This document shows, in pieces, positions 16,510 through 25,598 of a DNA stretch of 64,000 nt. Numbering within the stretch: the stretch's first letter is position 1; each line of letters opens with the position of its first letter. The translations under genes and the position numbers were made by a program. The notes beneath the pieces were generated by a model, which saw nothing but the letters and a program-made list of their open reading frames with translations, made no database searches and was not told the DNA's origin. Location of the stretch: NCBI GenBank assembly GCA_030654175.1, contig JAURXZ010000049.1:1-64000 (forward strand), written 5' to 3'. This DNA comes from Bacteroidia bacterium (lineage in GTDB: Bacteria; Bacteroidota; Bacteroidia; 2-12-FULL-35-15).

Positions 16510-18138
16510 ATGATCACCTTAAAAAAATCGAAGATACCATTAGTTGAAACCGGACAATTTTCAAAATTGTTTCTTGATTATATCAAGGGAGATTCTGTTT
16601 TGCGTAAACATTATGCTTATGAGCCTAAAATAGAAGGTTTTCAGCAAGTCATTGAGGATAAAGCAAAAGAAAATACAAACCGGCCATTGCTTGTAACCGT
16701 TTTGAGAGAGCAATATTCAACAATTGAGGCCTGGGAATTACAAAAAAACAATATTGATCTTCTTCTTAATAAAAACACATTCACTGTTTGTACCGGTCAC
16801 CAACTATGCCTTTTTACAGGTCCCTTGTATTTTATTTATAAAATAATCTCCACTATTAACCTTGCCGAAACATTAAAGAAAAATTATCCTGAATATAATT
16901 TTGTTCCTGTTTATTGGATGGCAAGTGAAGATCATGATTTTGCTGAAGTTCGGAGCATTAATTTGTTTGGAAAAAAAATATCCTGGAATATGGATGCAAA
17001 AGGTGCTGTTGGTAATTTAAAAACGGATTCTTTGAATTTGGTAATTGATGAGTTAAAACAAATTTTAGGTGAATCGGAGAATTCAAAAGAATTAATTCAG
17101 CTTTTTACGGATGCCTATTTAAAAAATATAAACCTTTCGGATGCCACGCGTTACATCGTTCATCACTTGTTTGCTCAATACGGTTTAGTGATACTGGACG
17201 GAAATGATAAACGTTTGAAAAATGAATTTTCTGAGATCATTAAAGACGATATTATTAATAATACCAATTACAGATTAGTTAACGAAACAATTTCTGAACT
17301 CGAGAGAGCCGGATTTAAAGCACAGGTAAATCCACGGGTTATCAATTGTTTTTACATGATTGACAATTTACGTGAGAGGATCGAACATACTCATAATACA
17401 ACTTTAGAAGAGGGTAGGAGGGATGTATTCAATGTTGTAAACACTTCAATTACTTTTACAAAGGACGAATTGCTGAAAGAGCTTACCGATCACCCGGAAC
17501 GTTTTAGCCCCAATGTAGTATTACGGCCGGTGTATCAACAAAAGATATTACCCAATTTAGCGTATATAGGTGGCCCCGGTGAATTAGCGTATTGGTTGGA
17601 ATACAAGAGGATGTTTGATCATCATAACATCAATTTCCCGGTATTGATACCTCGCAATTTTGCATTGCTGACCGATGAAAAAACAAATCAGCAAATTCAA
17701 AAATTAGGATTTACAATTAACGAACTTTTTAAGGATGTGGATGTATTGATCAAAGAATTTGTAAATAAAAATGCAAACTTCGAACTTTCATTAAAGGAAC
17801 AGGAAGAAAAAATTTCAAATGTTTTTGCTGAGGTTTCTCAAAAAGCAATGGCTGTAGATGTAACATTAAAGGGGAGTGTAGAAGCTGAGCTGCAAAAAGC
17901 GTTGAATGCATTAAAAAATTTAGAAAGTAAATTGGTGAGATCTGAAAAACAAAAACAAGAAACAAACATCAATCAGATCAAAAAAGTAAAAGAAAAATTT
18001 TTTCCTGAGGGAGCGTTACAGGAGCGTTATGAAAATATGACACCTTATTATTTGAGATCCGGCAAAAAGTTTATTGCCGATTTAAAGGAGCAATTTGATC
18101 CGCTAGATTATGAACTGTCGATATTAACAATTAATTAG
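16510..18138 (+). CDS. bshC: Bacillithiol biosynthesis cysteine-adding enzyme BshC
   Basis: BshC joins cysteine to glucosaminyl-malate, the last step of bacillithiol synthesis. The 542-residue protein shows the family hallmarks: TVCTGHQLCLFTGPLYFIYKIIS (about 97-119), VPVYWMASEDHDFAEV (about 136-151) and YIGGPGELAYWLEYK (about 355-369), followed by a long coiled-coil (about 415-500) used for dimer formation. Length and domain order are normal. BshA and BshB are not in this window; in Bacteroidota the three genes are often scattered. Bacillithiol could reduce the ArsC-type enzyme encoded at 6951, but that link is inference. Confidence 0.95.
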   Translation: MITLKKSKIPLVETGQFSKLFLDYIKGDSVLRKHYAYEPKIEGFQQVIEDKAKENTNRPLLVTVLREQYSTIEAWELQKNNIDLLLNKNTFTVCTGHQLCLFTGPLYFIYKIISTINLAETLKKNYPEYNFVPVYWMASEDHDFAEVRSINLFGKKISWNMDAKGAVGNLKTDSLNLVIDELKQILGESENSKELIQLFTDAYLKNINLSDATRYIVHHLFAQYGLVILDGNDKRLKNEFSEIIKDDIINNTNYRLVNETISELERAGFKAQVNPRVINCFYMIDNLRERIEHTHNTTLEEGRRDVFNVVNTSITFTKDELLKELTDHPERFSPNVVLRPVYQQKILPNLAYIGGPGELAYWLEYKRMFDHHNINFPVLIPRNFALLTDEKTNQQIQKLGFTINELFKDVDVLIKEFVNKNANFELSLKEQEEKISNVFAEVSQKAMAVDVTLKGSVEAELQKALNALKNLESKLVRSEKQKQETNINQIKKVKEKFFPEGALQERYENMTPYYLRSGKKFIADLKEQFDPLDYELSILTIN

Positions 18139-18223
18139 ATACAAAGGTCATTTAGAGGGAGAGTTCTTTATAAGTATAAGCTAATATTGATACTCACGCT
18201 GGAGATTGGAATAACAATAGAAC

Positions 18224-18862
18224 ATGGAAACAAAACAAAAAGATAAAACATTATTGGAGCAAGGCCTTGAATTACCATTGATGGAAGAATTTTATACCAT
18301 CCAGGGGGAGGGTTTTCATTCCGGTAAACCTGCTTATTTTATTCGCGTTGGAGGGTGTGATGTAGGTTGCCATTGGTGTGATGTTAAAGAAAGTTGGGAT
18401 GCCTCATTGCACCCTCTTACTGCGGTTGATACTATTGTAGATAATGCAGATAAGTATCCTGCAAAAGCTGTAGTTGTTACAGGTGGAGAGCCAAGTATGT
18501 ATAATTTAGAATACATTACCGGGCAGTTTAAAAGCAAAGGAATACAGACTTTTATTGAAACATCAGGTGCATATTTACTAACCGGAACGTGGGACTGGGT
18601 TTGTCTTTCACCAAAAAAAACAAGTCAACCATTGCCGTTAAATTTTAAAAAAGCCAATGAGTTAAAGATAATTGTTCACAATAAGAATGATTTTGAATGG
18701 GCTGAAAAGAATGCCGCACAGGTCACTGACGATTGTAAACTATTCCTTCAGCCTGAATGGAGCAAAGCAAAAGAAATGATGCCACTTATTGTGGATTATG
18801 TAATGGCACACCCGAAATGGAACGTATCCTTGCAAACGCATAAGTACATGAATATACCATAA
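18224..18862 (+). CDS. queE: 7-carboxy-7-deazaguanine synthase QueE
   Basis: A radical-SAM enzyme that contracts 6-carboxytetrahydropterin to 7-carboxy-7-deazaguanine, on the route to queuosine in tRNA. The 212-residue protein has the QueE opening EEFYTIQGEGFHSGKPAYFIR (about 21-41) and the iron-sulfur ligands Cys45, Cys49 and Cys52 in CDVGCHWC. VVVTGGEPSMY is the SAM-contact strand, and SPKKTSQPLP is typical of the short QueE group. Other queuosine genes (queC, queD, queF, tgt) are not adjacent. It sits 85 bases after bshC and 39 bases before the OmpA-type gene, so co-transcription is possible but not shown. Confidence 0.94.
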   Translation: METKQKDKTLLEQGLELPLMEEFYTIQGEGFHSGKPAYFIRVGGCDVGCHWCDVKESWDASLHPLTAVDTIVDNADKYPAKAVVVTGGEPSMYNLEYITGQFKSKGIQTFIETSGAYLLTGTWDWVCLSPKKTSQPLPLNFKKANELKIIVHNKNDFEWAEKNAAQVTDDCKLFLQPEWSKAKEMMPLIVDYVMAHPKWNVSLQTHKYMNIP

Positions 18863-18901
18863 TTTAATTGTGGCTCAATAGTTGAATTAAAAAATTACAT
18901 T

Positions 18902-20851
18902 ATGAAAAAAATTATTGTCATAGCCCTTGTACTCTTTACAATACTTTCCTGTAAGGCTCAAATGCCTCCGGGCGAATACACTTCAAAAAATAAAAAAGCG
19001 ATCGCTTTATTTGAAAGTGCATTGGAATATTATAATGCCCGCAATGATGCAAAGGCTATGGAAGAATTAAAAAAAGCCATAGAAAAAGATCCGGCTTTTA
19101 TTGAACCTCATTATTTATTGGCTCAAATTTATACGGAGGCTAATAAATTGCAGGATGCTATTGGTGAATATACAAAGGCGCTTCAGATCAATCCAACCTT
19201 CGATAAAAAAGCATATTTCCTTCTTGCGAATATTGAAGTTTCAATAGGGGAATATGCGGATGCAAAATTGGATTATGAAACATTTTTAAAAAATAAAAAC
19301 CTTAATCCTGATTCAAGAGATTTGGCTGAACACCAATTAAACAATTGTATTTTTGGTATTGAGGCTTTGAAAAATCCTGTACCCTTCGACCCTAAAAATA
19401 TGGGTGAGGCTCTGAACTCTAACTTAGATGAGTATTTTCCTGCCATTACCGCTGATGATCTGACTTTTTTATATACAAGGAATAATCGTACCACTACCAG
19501 CCCTTTACAAGAAGATTTTTTAGTGAGTGAAAAAATAAATGGAGTTTGGGCACCTGCTACATTTCTTGGTAATGGTATTAATACTCCCGGTAATGAAGGA
19601 GCACCAAGCATTTCGGCCGATGGTCAGATCTTGTTTTTTATTGCCTGTGCCGAAATGGATAATACTTATGGTCCGAACCGTAAAGGATATGGGAGCTGTG
19701 ATATTTTTTATTCTCAGAAAGTGGGTAGAAACTGGGCAAGACCCTATAATTTAGGACCAGTTGTTAATACTAAATATTGGGAAACACAACCCTCATTTTC
19801 AGCGGATGGAAAAACATTGTATTTTGTAAGTAGCCGCCCGAGCGGTTTTGGTGGATCCGATATTTGGTTCTCCAGTTTAAAGGAGGATGGTAGTTGGGGA
19901 GCTCCTACCAATATTGGAAAAAAAATAAATACTGCCGGTAAAGAAGAGTCTGTTTTTATTCACCCTGATGGCAACACGCTGTATTTTAGCTCAAACGGAC
20001 ATATTGGTATGGGCAAACTGGATATTTATGTGGTAAGGAAAAGTGTAACCGGAGAGTGGGGGACACCTGTAAATTTGGGATATCCAATAAATACATACAA
20101 TGACGAAAATAGTTTATTGGTGAATGGTGCAGGTAATCTGGCTTATTTTGCCTCCAGCCGTGAAGGAGGCTTTGGTGGATTAGATCTGTACCAATTTGAA
20201 TTGTATGATGCCATTCGCCCTGAAAAGATCACGTATGTGAAAGGGAAGGTATATGATGCAAAAACAAAACAACCTCTTGGTGCTCATTTTGAATTGATCG
20301 ACCTGGCAACAGCAAAGCAGGTTATTATATCTGATGCAAACTCTGGTAATGGTGAGTTTTTGGTAACACTTCCCATCGATAAAAATTACGCTTTAAATGT
20401 TTCTCAAAGTGGTTATTTATTTTATTCCGCAAATTTTTCGTTGAAAGAATCAGTAGACAAAACAAAACCTTTTACAATGGATGTGCCATTAGAGCCAATA
20501 GATACTGGTAATGTGGTTGAATTGAAAAATGTATTTTTTGAAACTGCTAAATTTGATCTGAAACCGGAATCAAAAGTTGAGTTGAATAAATTAGTTGCTT
20601 TTTTAACTGTAAATAAGACATTACGCATTCAATTAAGCGGACATACCGATAATGTGGGTGATAAAAAGATGAATCAGCTATTATCACAAAATCGGGCTAA
20701 ATCAGTATATGAATATTTAATTGCCAACGGTATTGATTTGAAACGCCTGACTTACGTAGGTTACGGAGATACCAAACCAAAAGTTAAAAATGATACGGAC
20801 GAGAACCGTGCTATTAACAGACGTACAGAGTTTAAGGTGATTGGGAAATAA
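18902..20851 (+). CDS. PorE-like OmpA lipoprotein with TPR and PD40 repeats
   Basis: This envelope protein of 649 residues begins with a lipoprotein signal (VLFTILSC, Cys17). The domain order is TPR repeats (about 28-150; EKDPAFIEPHYLLAQIY, LQINPTFDKKAYFLL), a PD40/WD40-like propeller (about 180-430; repeated SADGKTLYFVSSRPSGFGGSDIW-type blades), a carboxypeptidase-regulatory-like module (about 445-525), and a C-terminal OmpA peptidoglycan-binding domain (about 540-649; LSGHTDNVGDKKMNQLLSQNRA). The same order is known for PorE of the Porphyromonas type IX system, which links the secretion complex to peptidoglycan. Bacteroidota genomes carry several paralogues, so PorE itself is not certain. 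Confidence 0.88.
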   Translation: MKKIIVIALVLFTILSCKAQMPPGEYTSKNKKAIALFESALEYYNARNDAKAMEELKKAIEKDPAFIEPHYLLAQIYTEANKLQDAIGEYTKALQINPTFDKKAYFLLANIEVSIGEYADAKLDYETFLKNKNLNPDSRDLAEHQLNNCIFGIEALKNPVPFDPKNMGEALNSNLDEYFPAITADDLTFLYTRNNRTTTSPLQEDFLVSEKINGVWAPATFLGNGINTPGNEGAPSISADGQILFFIACAEMDNTYGPNRKGYGSCDIFYSQKVGRNWARPYNLGPVVNTKYWETQPSFSADGKTLYFVSSRPSGFGGSDIWFSSLKEDGSWGAPTNIGKKINTAGKEESVFIHPDGNTLYFSSNGHIGMGKLDIYVVRKSVTGEWGTPVNLGYPINTYNDENSLLVNGAGNLAYFASSREGGFGGLDLYQFELYDAIRPEKITYVKGKVYDAKTKQPLGAHFELIDLATAKQVIISDANSGNGEFLVTLPIDKNYALNVSQSGYLFYSANFSLKESVDKTKPFTMDVPLEPIDTGNVVELKNVFFETAKFDLKPESKVELNKLVAFLTVNKTLRIQLSGHTDNVGDKKMNQLLSQNRAKSVYEYLIANGIDLKRLTYVGYGDTKPKVKNDTDENRAINRRTEFKVIGK

Positions 20852-20899
20852 AATTCAATGGAAATTCTAGTAGGGCTTTTGTTCCAACAGAATTAATTA

Positions 20900-22975
20900 T
20901 TAATACGCCCCATTTCGTTTACGAATGAACCATTCGAAGGTCAATAAGGAAAGCAGTAAAAAGAAGATCCACTTTAAATTAATTAAGTCAGACAACTTTT
21001 TTTGGGAGTAGGATACGGATTTAATATCAGTGCGGCTGTTTAATTTATTTGCTATTAATTCTAATTGGTTTGGATAGACCATTTCGCCATCATGCTTTTT
21101 TGCGATGCTGTAAAGCACTTGATGATCCGCAATTGTATTGGTTAATTCAACCTGTAATGCACTTACGCTAAACTCGCCTTTCTGCAGGTAAATTTTATCT
21201 CCTACTTTAACTTTGGCTTCGAATTTATATTCACCGGAAGGCATCATTCCTGCATTTAAGCGATAGCCATTATTTGTTTTACTAAAGGTATAAAGGAATT
21301 TTTTATTCTCTGAATTACTGATGGTAATATTTACTTCCGGTTCATTTATTAATTCATAACTTTCGTTATAAACTTCGGCTTCCAGTTCAATTGCCTCGTT
21401 CTCAAGAAAATTATTTTTCCCTGCAATTTTAAAAAAGCTTTTATCCACTTTCACCGAAAGATATTGAACCGTTTTTGAGATCAGCTCATCAAATAAAATA
21501 TGATTACCGTTCGAAGCAAAATCCTGTAAACGCCATTTCCAGATACCCTCACCAGACAATATTGCAGTTTTATTTTCGCCTGAAGTATTAAAAAATAATA
21601 AAGGAGTTTTAGTATCCACTATCCCAATACGTTGATAAAATAATACATTGCTGCTGTTTTCATTTGGATAAGTTCCATAAGGGCAAACCAATGCAGAAAA
21701 ACTTCTGACAGCTTTACTTAAGTTATCGCTGATCGTAAATAATGGGAAATTTTGTTCCAATACAACTTCGCATTCATTTGTTCTTGGTGCGTTGGATGCT
21801 ATCGTTAGATCGCTTTTTAAGATAGTAGAAGCACCGGAAAACGCCCAAACAGGTATGTTAGATGCATTTATTTCATTTATGATTTTAGCGGCAGGGTTCC
21901 TTAAATTTGGTAATTGATGAAGTATTACAAGATTGTATTTTTTTAAAGGTTTATCGAAATTATCAATTGTATAACTTTCCACTTCATAATTTTGATTTCC
22001 TTCTAATGATTCTTTTATTGCAGCGATATCAGGGTGAGGAGCATCTGTCAGAATTAATACTTTTTGCCTTGCATCCAGTACATCAATAAAAACATCACGG
22101 ACATTGTTGATCGTGCTAGCTTCTTCTGAAAGCGAAGATAACCTAATGGTATAGCGTTGCAACCCCGTTTCTTTCGCTTCTAATAAAACAGGAATCGTGA
22201 TAGTAAAAGCGTCTGAATTAAAATTAATTGTTTGAGTGAAAAGTGTTGCTTCACCTTTTTTGATAGTAAGGGTTGTTGTTTTCCCTTTTAATTGTTTGGC
22301 ATTTACAATTATCTCCATAGGGAATTTATTTCCCAAATAGGCTAAGCGATTATGCTCAACTTTTAGGAGAATAATATCTTTTTTAATGGTGGTATCTCCC
22401 AGGGCTACAGTATAAACCGGAACTTTTATTTTTTCAGAAGCATAAAGCGGGTGTGCCCCTTTATTATATAAGCCATCACTTGCAAGTACCACTGCACCAA
22501 TGTTTCGGTTGCTATAACGTGTTTCAATTTCGTTGAATAACTCAGAGATATCAGTTTGTTTTTCTTTAAATGTTAATGAATCAGCTACGTTTACCTCCTT
22601 TACTTTATCAGCAAATGAATATAATCGTACTTCGTATTTATCATCTAATTCATTAATTAGTTTTTGCAAATTTTGTTTGTATTCTTTTTTATAAAAAGCA
22701 GAATCTTTACCCGCGATCAGCGATTCTGAATTATCCTGAGCTACAATAATAACAGGTTTTTCAACCTCACGGTTTACCGTTTTTAATAATGGAGAAAGCA
22801 ATAAGAAAGAAAGAATGGTAACAACAGAAAAACGAAAAGCAGCCATTAGCCGCACCATCCAAACGGATAGTTCGTTTAATTTCTTATCACGATAATATAA
22901 AATACCCGTGTAAATAATACCTGCAACAATGCAGAATAGTATGAACCATATTGGGTATTCTGTTACTATATTCAT
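20900..22975 (-). CDS. Large VWA-like membrane protein
   Basis: A protein of 691 residues with two N-terminal transmembrane helices (IWFILFCIVAGIIYTGILYY; FSVVTILSFLLLSPLL) and one near the C-terminus (WIFFLLLSLLTFEWFI). Between them is a periplasmic region that starts like a von Willebrand A domain (PVIIVAQDNSESLIAGKDSA, then GAVVLASDGLYNKGAHP). A glutamine-amidotransferase-like segment (VLILTDAPHPDIAAIKESL) and Ig-like modules follow. The DxSxS metal site is altered (DNSES). Proteins of this layout are conserved in the phylum near BatA-type genes, but no function is established. It is the last gene in the minus-strand run sucD, fabG, GxxExxY, VWA, and its ATG lies 5 bases outside the inverted-repeat element. 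Confidence 0.75.
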   Translation of the reverse strand: MNIVTEYPIWFILFCIVAGIIYTGILYYRDKKLNELSVWMVRLMAAFRFSVVTILSFLLLSPLLKTVNREVEKPVIIVAQDNSESLIAGKDSAFYKKEYKQNLQKLINELDDKYEVRLYSFADKVKEVNVADSLTFKEKQTDISELFNEIETRYSNRNIGAVVLASDGLYNKGAHPLYASEKIKVPVYTVALGDTTIKKDIILLKVEHNRLAYLGNKFPMEIIVNAKQLKGKTTTLTIKKGEATLFTQTINFNSDAFTITIPVLLEAKETGLQRYTIRLSSLSEEASTINNVRDVFIDVLDARQKVLILTDAPHPDIAAIKESLEGNQNYEVESYTIDNFDKPLKKYNLVILHQLPNLRNPAAKIINEINASNIPVWAFSGASTILKSDLTIASNAPRTNECEVVLEQNFPLFTISDNLSKAVRSFSALVCPYGTYPNENSSNVLFYQRIGIVDTKTPLLFFNTSGENKTAILSGEGIWKWRLQDFASNGNHILFDELISKTVQYLSVKVDKSFFKIAGKNNFLENEAIELEAEVYNESYELINEPEVNITISNSENKKFLYTFSKTNNGYRLNAGMMPSGEYKFEAKVKVGDKIYLQKGEFSVSALQVELTNTIADHQVLYSIAKKHDGEMVYPNQLELIANKLNSRTDIKSVSYSQKKLSDLINLKWIFFLLLSLLTFEWFIRKRNGAY

Positions 22976-22980
22976 AGCAT

Positions 22981-23513
22981 CAACGAATAACGAATTTTTA
23001 CGAATAACGAATCTATACTTATCATGAATTAGTCAATTATGGATTAATTAATCTTTTGTAGATAACGCCTTCTTTACCGAAATTTATCAGGATAGCTAAT
23101 TTCAACTTAGATGTTTTCAAATAATCAATGGTTTGATCAATATTAGCTTTAGAAAATTTATCATCTTTTTTAATTTCGACTACAATTTTATCTTCTACCA
23201 CAAAATCAAAATAGCGTTTGGCAATTACTTGTTCTTTAAACTTTATTTGATAATGAACTTGTTCTGCAAATGACAGTTTCTTCTCTTTCAAGGCAAGTGC
23301 AAGTGCTTTTTGATATATACTTTCCTTAAATCCAAATCCTAACTCATTATGAACCTCAAATGCACAACCTACAATTTGAAAACTTAATTCAGGATATAAT
23401 AAATCATTTCTTTTTAAGTTATGCATAAAAACACAGATTCGTTATTCGTGAAAATTCGTTATTCGCTTGTTTAGTATACAGATTCGTTATTCGTGAAAAT
23501 TCGTTATTCGTTG
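22981..23513. mobile_element. Inverted-repeat-bounded GxxExxY element
   Basis: A 34-bp sequence at 22981-23014 is repeated in inverse orientation at 23480-23513 with 33 of 34 positions identical, and a further 31 bp of it lies at 23435-23465. Each copy consists of two 12-mers, ATTCGTTATTCG, separated by five bases (for example 23437-23448 and 23454-23465). Between the repeats lies one gene encoding a GxxExxY nuclease-fold protein. The unit fits exactly between the stop of fabG (23521) and the start of the VWA gene (22975). I see no target-site duplication. The layout resembles REP/RAYT single-gene elements. Confidence 0.6.
23037..23426 (-). CDS. GxxExxY protein, PD-(D/E)XK nuclease-like
   Basis: A 129-residue protein of the GxxExxY family, which is scattered through many unrelated genomes and has no proven role. 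The defining motif is Gly32-FK-Glu35-SI-Tyr38 in GFGFKESIYQKAL. The C-terminal half has a nuclease-like core: Asp74 in YFDFVVEDK and Glu84-Ile-Lys86 in IVVEIKKDD, the spacing expected of a PD-(D/E)XK active site, with a helix DQTIDYLKTSKLKLAILINFG. All candidate catalytic residues are intact, so the protein may be active. The gene is enclosed by near-identical inverted repeats (22981-23014 and 23480-23513), which suggests it moved in or is maintained as a unit. Confidence 0.9.
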   Translation of the reverse strand: MHNLKRNDLLYPELSFQIVGCAFEVHNELGFGFKESIYQKALALALKEKKLSFAEQVHYQIKFKEQVIAKRYFDFVVEDKIVVEIKKDDKFSKANIDQTIDYLKTSKLKLAILINFGKEGVIYKRLINP

Positions 23514-23520
23514 AGTTAGT

Positions 23521-24267
23521 TTACGTAAGCATCCCACCACATACATTAATTACTTGCCCTGTAATGTAAGTACTCATGTCGGAAGCTAAAAATACAGTTG
23601 CATTTGCAACATCATCAGCAGTTCCGCCACGTTTCAAAGGAATTGATTCTCTCCATCCTTCCACAACTTTTGGATCTAAAGCGGCAGTCATTTCCGTTTC
23701 AATAAAACCGGGAGCAATAGCATTACTGCGGATATTGCGTGAGCCCAATTCTAATGCAATAGATTTTGTGAAACCGATAATACCGGCTTTTGACGCTGCG
23801 TAATTTGACTGTCCTGCATTACCTTTTATCCCAACTACCGAACTCATATTAATGATAGAACCTTTACGCTGCTTCAGCATTGGTTTTGTGATGGCCTTCG
23901 TTAAATTAAATACGGATTTTAAATTGGCATTCATTACTTCATCCCATTGTTGTTCACTCATGCGCATCAGTAATGTATCCCTTGTAATACCTGCATTGTT
24001 CACTAAAACATCAACAGTACCAAAATCAGAAATTACAGCATTTACCAGTTCTTCAGCAGCTTTAAAATCAGCAGCATCCGATTGATAACCTTTCGCTTTT
24101 ATACCAAATGCCTCCAGCTCTTTTTCAAGTGCCAGTCCTTTTTCGATGGATGATAAATAGGTGAAAGCAATATTAGCACCATGTTCAGCAAATTTCATAG
24201 CAATGCCACGTCCAATACCTCGTGAAGCACCTGTAATTAAAGCAGTTTTACCTTCTAGTAATTTCAT
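23521..24267 (-). CDS. fabG: 3-oxoacyl-ACP reductase FabG
   Basis: NADPH-dependent reductase of the type II fatty acid synthesis cycle. The 248 residues have TGASRGIGRGIA (12-23) for cofactor binding, NNAGITRDTLLMRM (about 88-101), the catalytic Ser in INMSSVVG, and Tyr-xxx-Lys in NYAASKAGIIGF (about 153-164). RDTLLMRM and the C-terminal YITGQVINVCGGM are the FabG-specific segments among short-chain dehydrogenases. No other fab genes are adjacent. It has its own -7 box at 24313-24320 and sits after the sucD terminator, so it is transcribed separately. Confidence 0.93.
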   Translation of the reverse strand: MKLLEGKTALITGASRGIGRGIAMKFAEHGANIAFTYLSSIEKGLALEKELEAFGIKAKGYQSDAADFKAAEELVNAVISDFGTVDVLVNNAGITRDTLLMRMSEQQWDEVMNANLKSVFNLTKAITKPMLKQRKGSIINMSSVVGIKGNAGQSNYAASKAGIIGFTKSIALELGSRNIRSNAIAPGFIETEMTAALDPKVVEGWRESIPLKRGGTADDVANATVFLASDMSTYITGQVINVCGGMLT

Positions 24268-24312
24268 AATATTTTAATTTATTTTTCAGTTTTAAACTAT
24301 TTTATGGCTTAT

Positions 24313-24320
24313 CAAAGATA
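24313..24320 (-). promoter_or_regulatory. -7 promoter box of fabG
   Basis: On the minus strand the sequence is TATCTTTG, a perfect TAnnTTTG, 45 bases upstream of the fabG ATG and just after the sucD terminator. Confidence 0.55.
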
Positions 24321-24347
24321 AAGTAAAAGCCAACGAAATAGTATATA

Positions 24348-24377
24348 AAAGGCCGTGTATTTTCTTACACAGCCTTT
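24348..24377 (-). terminator. Terminator of sucD
   Basis: AAAGGC-C-GTGTA pairs with TACAC-A-GCCTTT around a short loop with one internal mismatch. Minus-strand transcripts from sucD meet it 60 bases after the stop codon. Confidence 0.65.
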
Positions 24378-24436
24378 AAATTATTGTTAAAAAATGTAAA
24401 TTTTATAGTACGTTAGCAAATTACAGGAGATTTTTA

Positions 24437-25357
24437 TTAATCTACTCTGTTTGCATGATGATGTGGGCTTTCTTTTCTTGTTTCATCTGCAATAGCTTTT
24501 GCCATTGCTGTTCCGATATCAGCAGGGGAGTCTACAACAATGATTCCGCAAGCACGTAAAATTTTCTTCTTTGCTTCCGCAGTATCATCATCACCACCAA
24601 CAATAGCACCGGCATGTCCCATAGTACGGCCTTTTGGTGCGGTTTCTCCTGCAATAAATCCAACCACAGGTTTACGGTTACCATCAGCTTTGATCCAGCG
24701 TGCAGCATCAGCTTCCAGGTTTCCACCAATTTCTCCGATCATTATAATTCCTTGCGTTTCCGAATCGTTCATTAATAATTCAACGGCCTCTTTTGTAGTC
24801 GTGCCAATTATTGGATCACCACCAATACCAATGGCAGTGGTAATTCCCAAACCTGCTTTCACAGTTTGGTCAGATGCTTCATATGTTAATGTTCCGGATT
24901 TAGAAACAATACCTATTGTGCCTTTTTTGAAAACAAAGCCTGGCATAATACCTACTTTTGCTTCATCAGCCGAAATAACACCCGGACAATTAGGGCCTAT
25001 TAATCGACAATCTCTTCCCTTTAAATATTCCTTAACAGCAATCATATCTCTGATAGGAATACCTTCTGTAATACAAATGATCACTTTAATTCCAGCTTCA
25101 GCAGCTTCCATAATTGCATCAGCAGCAAAAGCCGGTGGTACAAAAATTATAGAAACATCTGCTCCGGCTTTATCTACAGCTTCTTTCACAGTATTAAATA
25201 TAAGACGCTCCAAATGCTGAGATCCTCCTTTGCCTGGTGTAACTCCACCAACAACGTTGGTACCGTATTCTATCATTTGGCCGGCATGAAATGTACCTTC
25301 AGTACCCGTGAACCCTTGTACAATTACTCTTGATTGTTTATTTACTAATACACTCAT
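24437..25357 (-). CDS. sucD: Succinyl-CoA ligase subunit alpha
   Basis: Alpha subunit of succinyl-CoA synthetase, which makes ATP or GTP from succinyl-CoA in the citric acid cycle. The CoA-binding N-terminus (VQGFTGTEGTFHAGQMIEYG) and GPNCPGVISADEAKVGIMPG are diagnostic. The phosphorylated His is His248 in GHAGAIVGG. At 306 residues it is slightly longer than usual because of a His-containing tail (ESPHHHANRVD). The beta subunit gene sucC is not adjacent, which is common in this phylum. It is divergent from mnmE. Confidence 0.95.
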   Translation of the reverse strand: MSVLVNKQSRVIVQGFTGTEGTFHAGQMIEYGTNVVGGVTPGKGGSQHLERLIFNTVKEAVDKAGADVSIIFVPPAFAADAIMEAAEAGIKVIICITEGIPIRDMIAVKEYLKGRDCRLIGPNCPGVISADEAKVGIMPGFVFKKGTIGIVSKSGTLTYEASDQTVKAGLGITTAIGIGGDPIIGTTTKEAVELLMNDSETQGIIMIGEIGGNLEADAARWIKADGNRKPVVGFIAGETAPKGRTMGHAGAIVGGDDDTAEAKKKILRACGIIVVDSPADIGTAMAKAIADETRKESPHHHANRVD

Positions 25358-25598
25358 ATTTGGAATTGTTGAATTTTAGAATTGTTGATTAAATAATTTA
25401 TTGATACCTGTTTTTTTGAGTTTGCTAAAGTAAAGTTTTAAGTGGGTATTACAAAGCATTTTAAGATTTTTAATAATTTTTCCGCATTTCTTTGCTATTG
25501 TGTTTCAATTTTTTTGTATCATTATAACCTATAAAAATGTATATTTCAATTTTTGCAGAACAGGGATATAGTAACAAACATTGTAAGCTCATTTAAAA

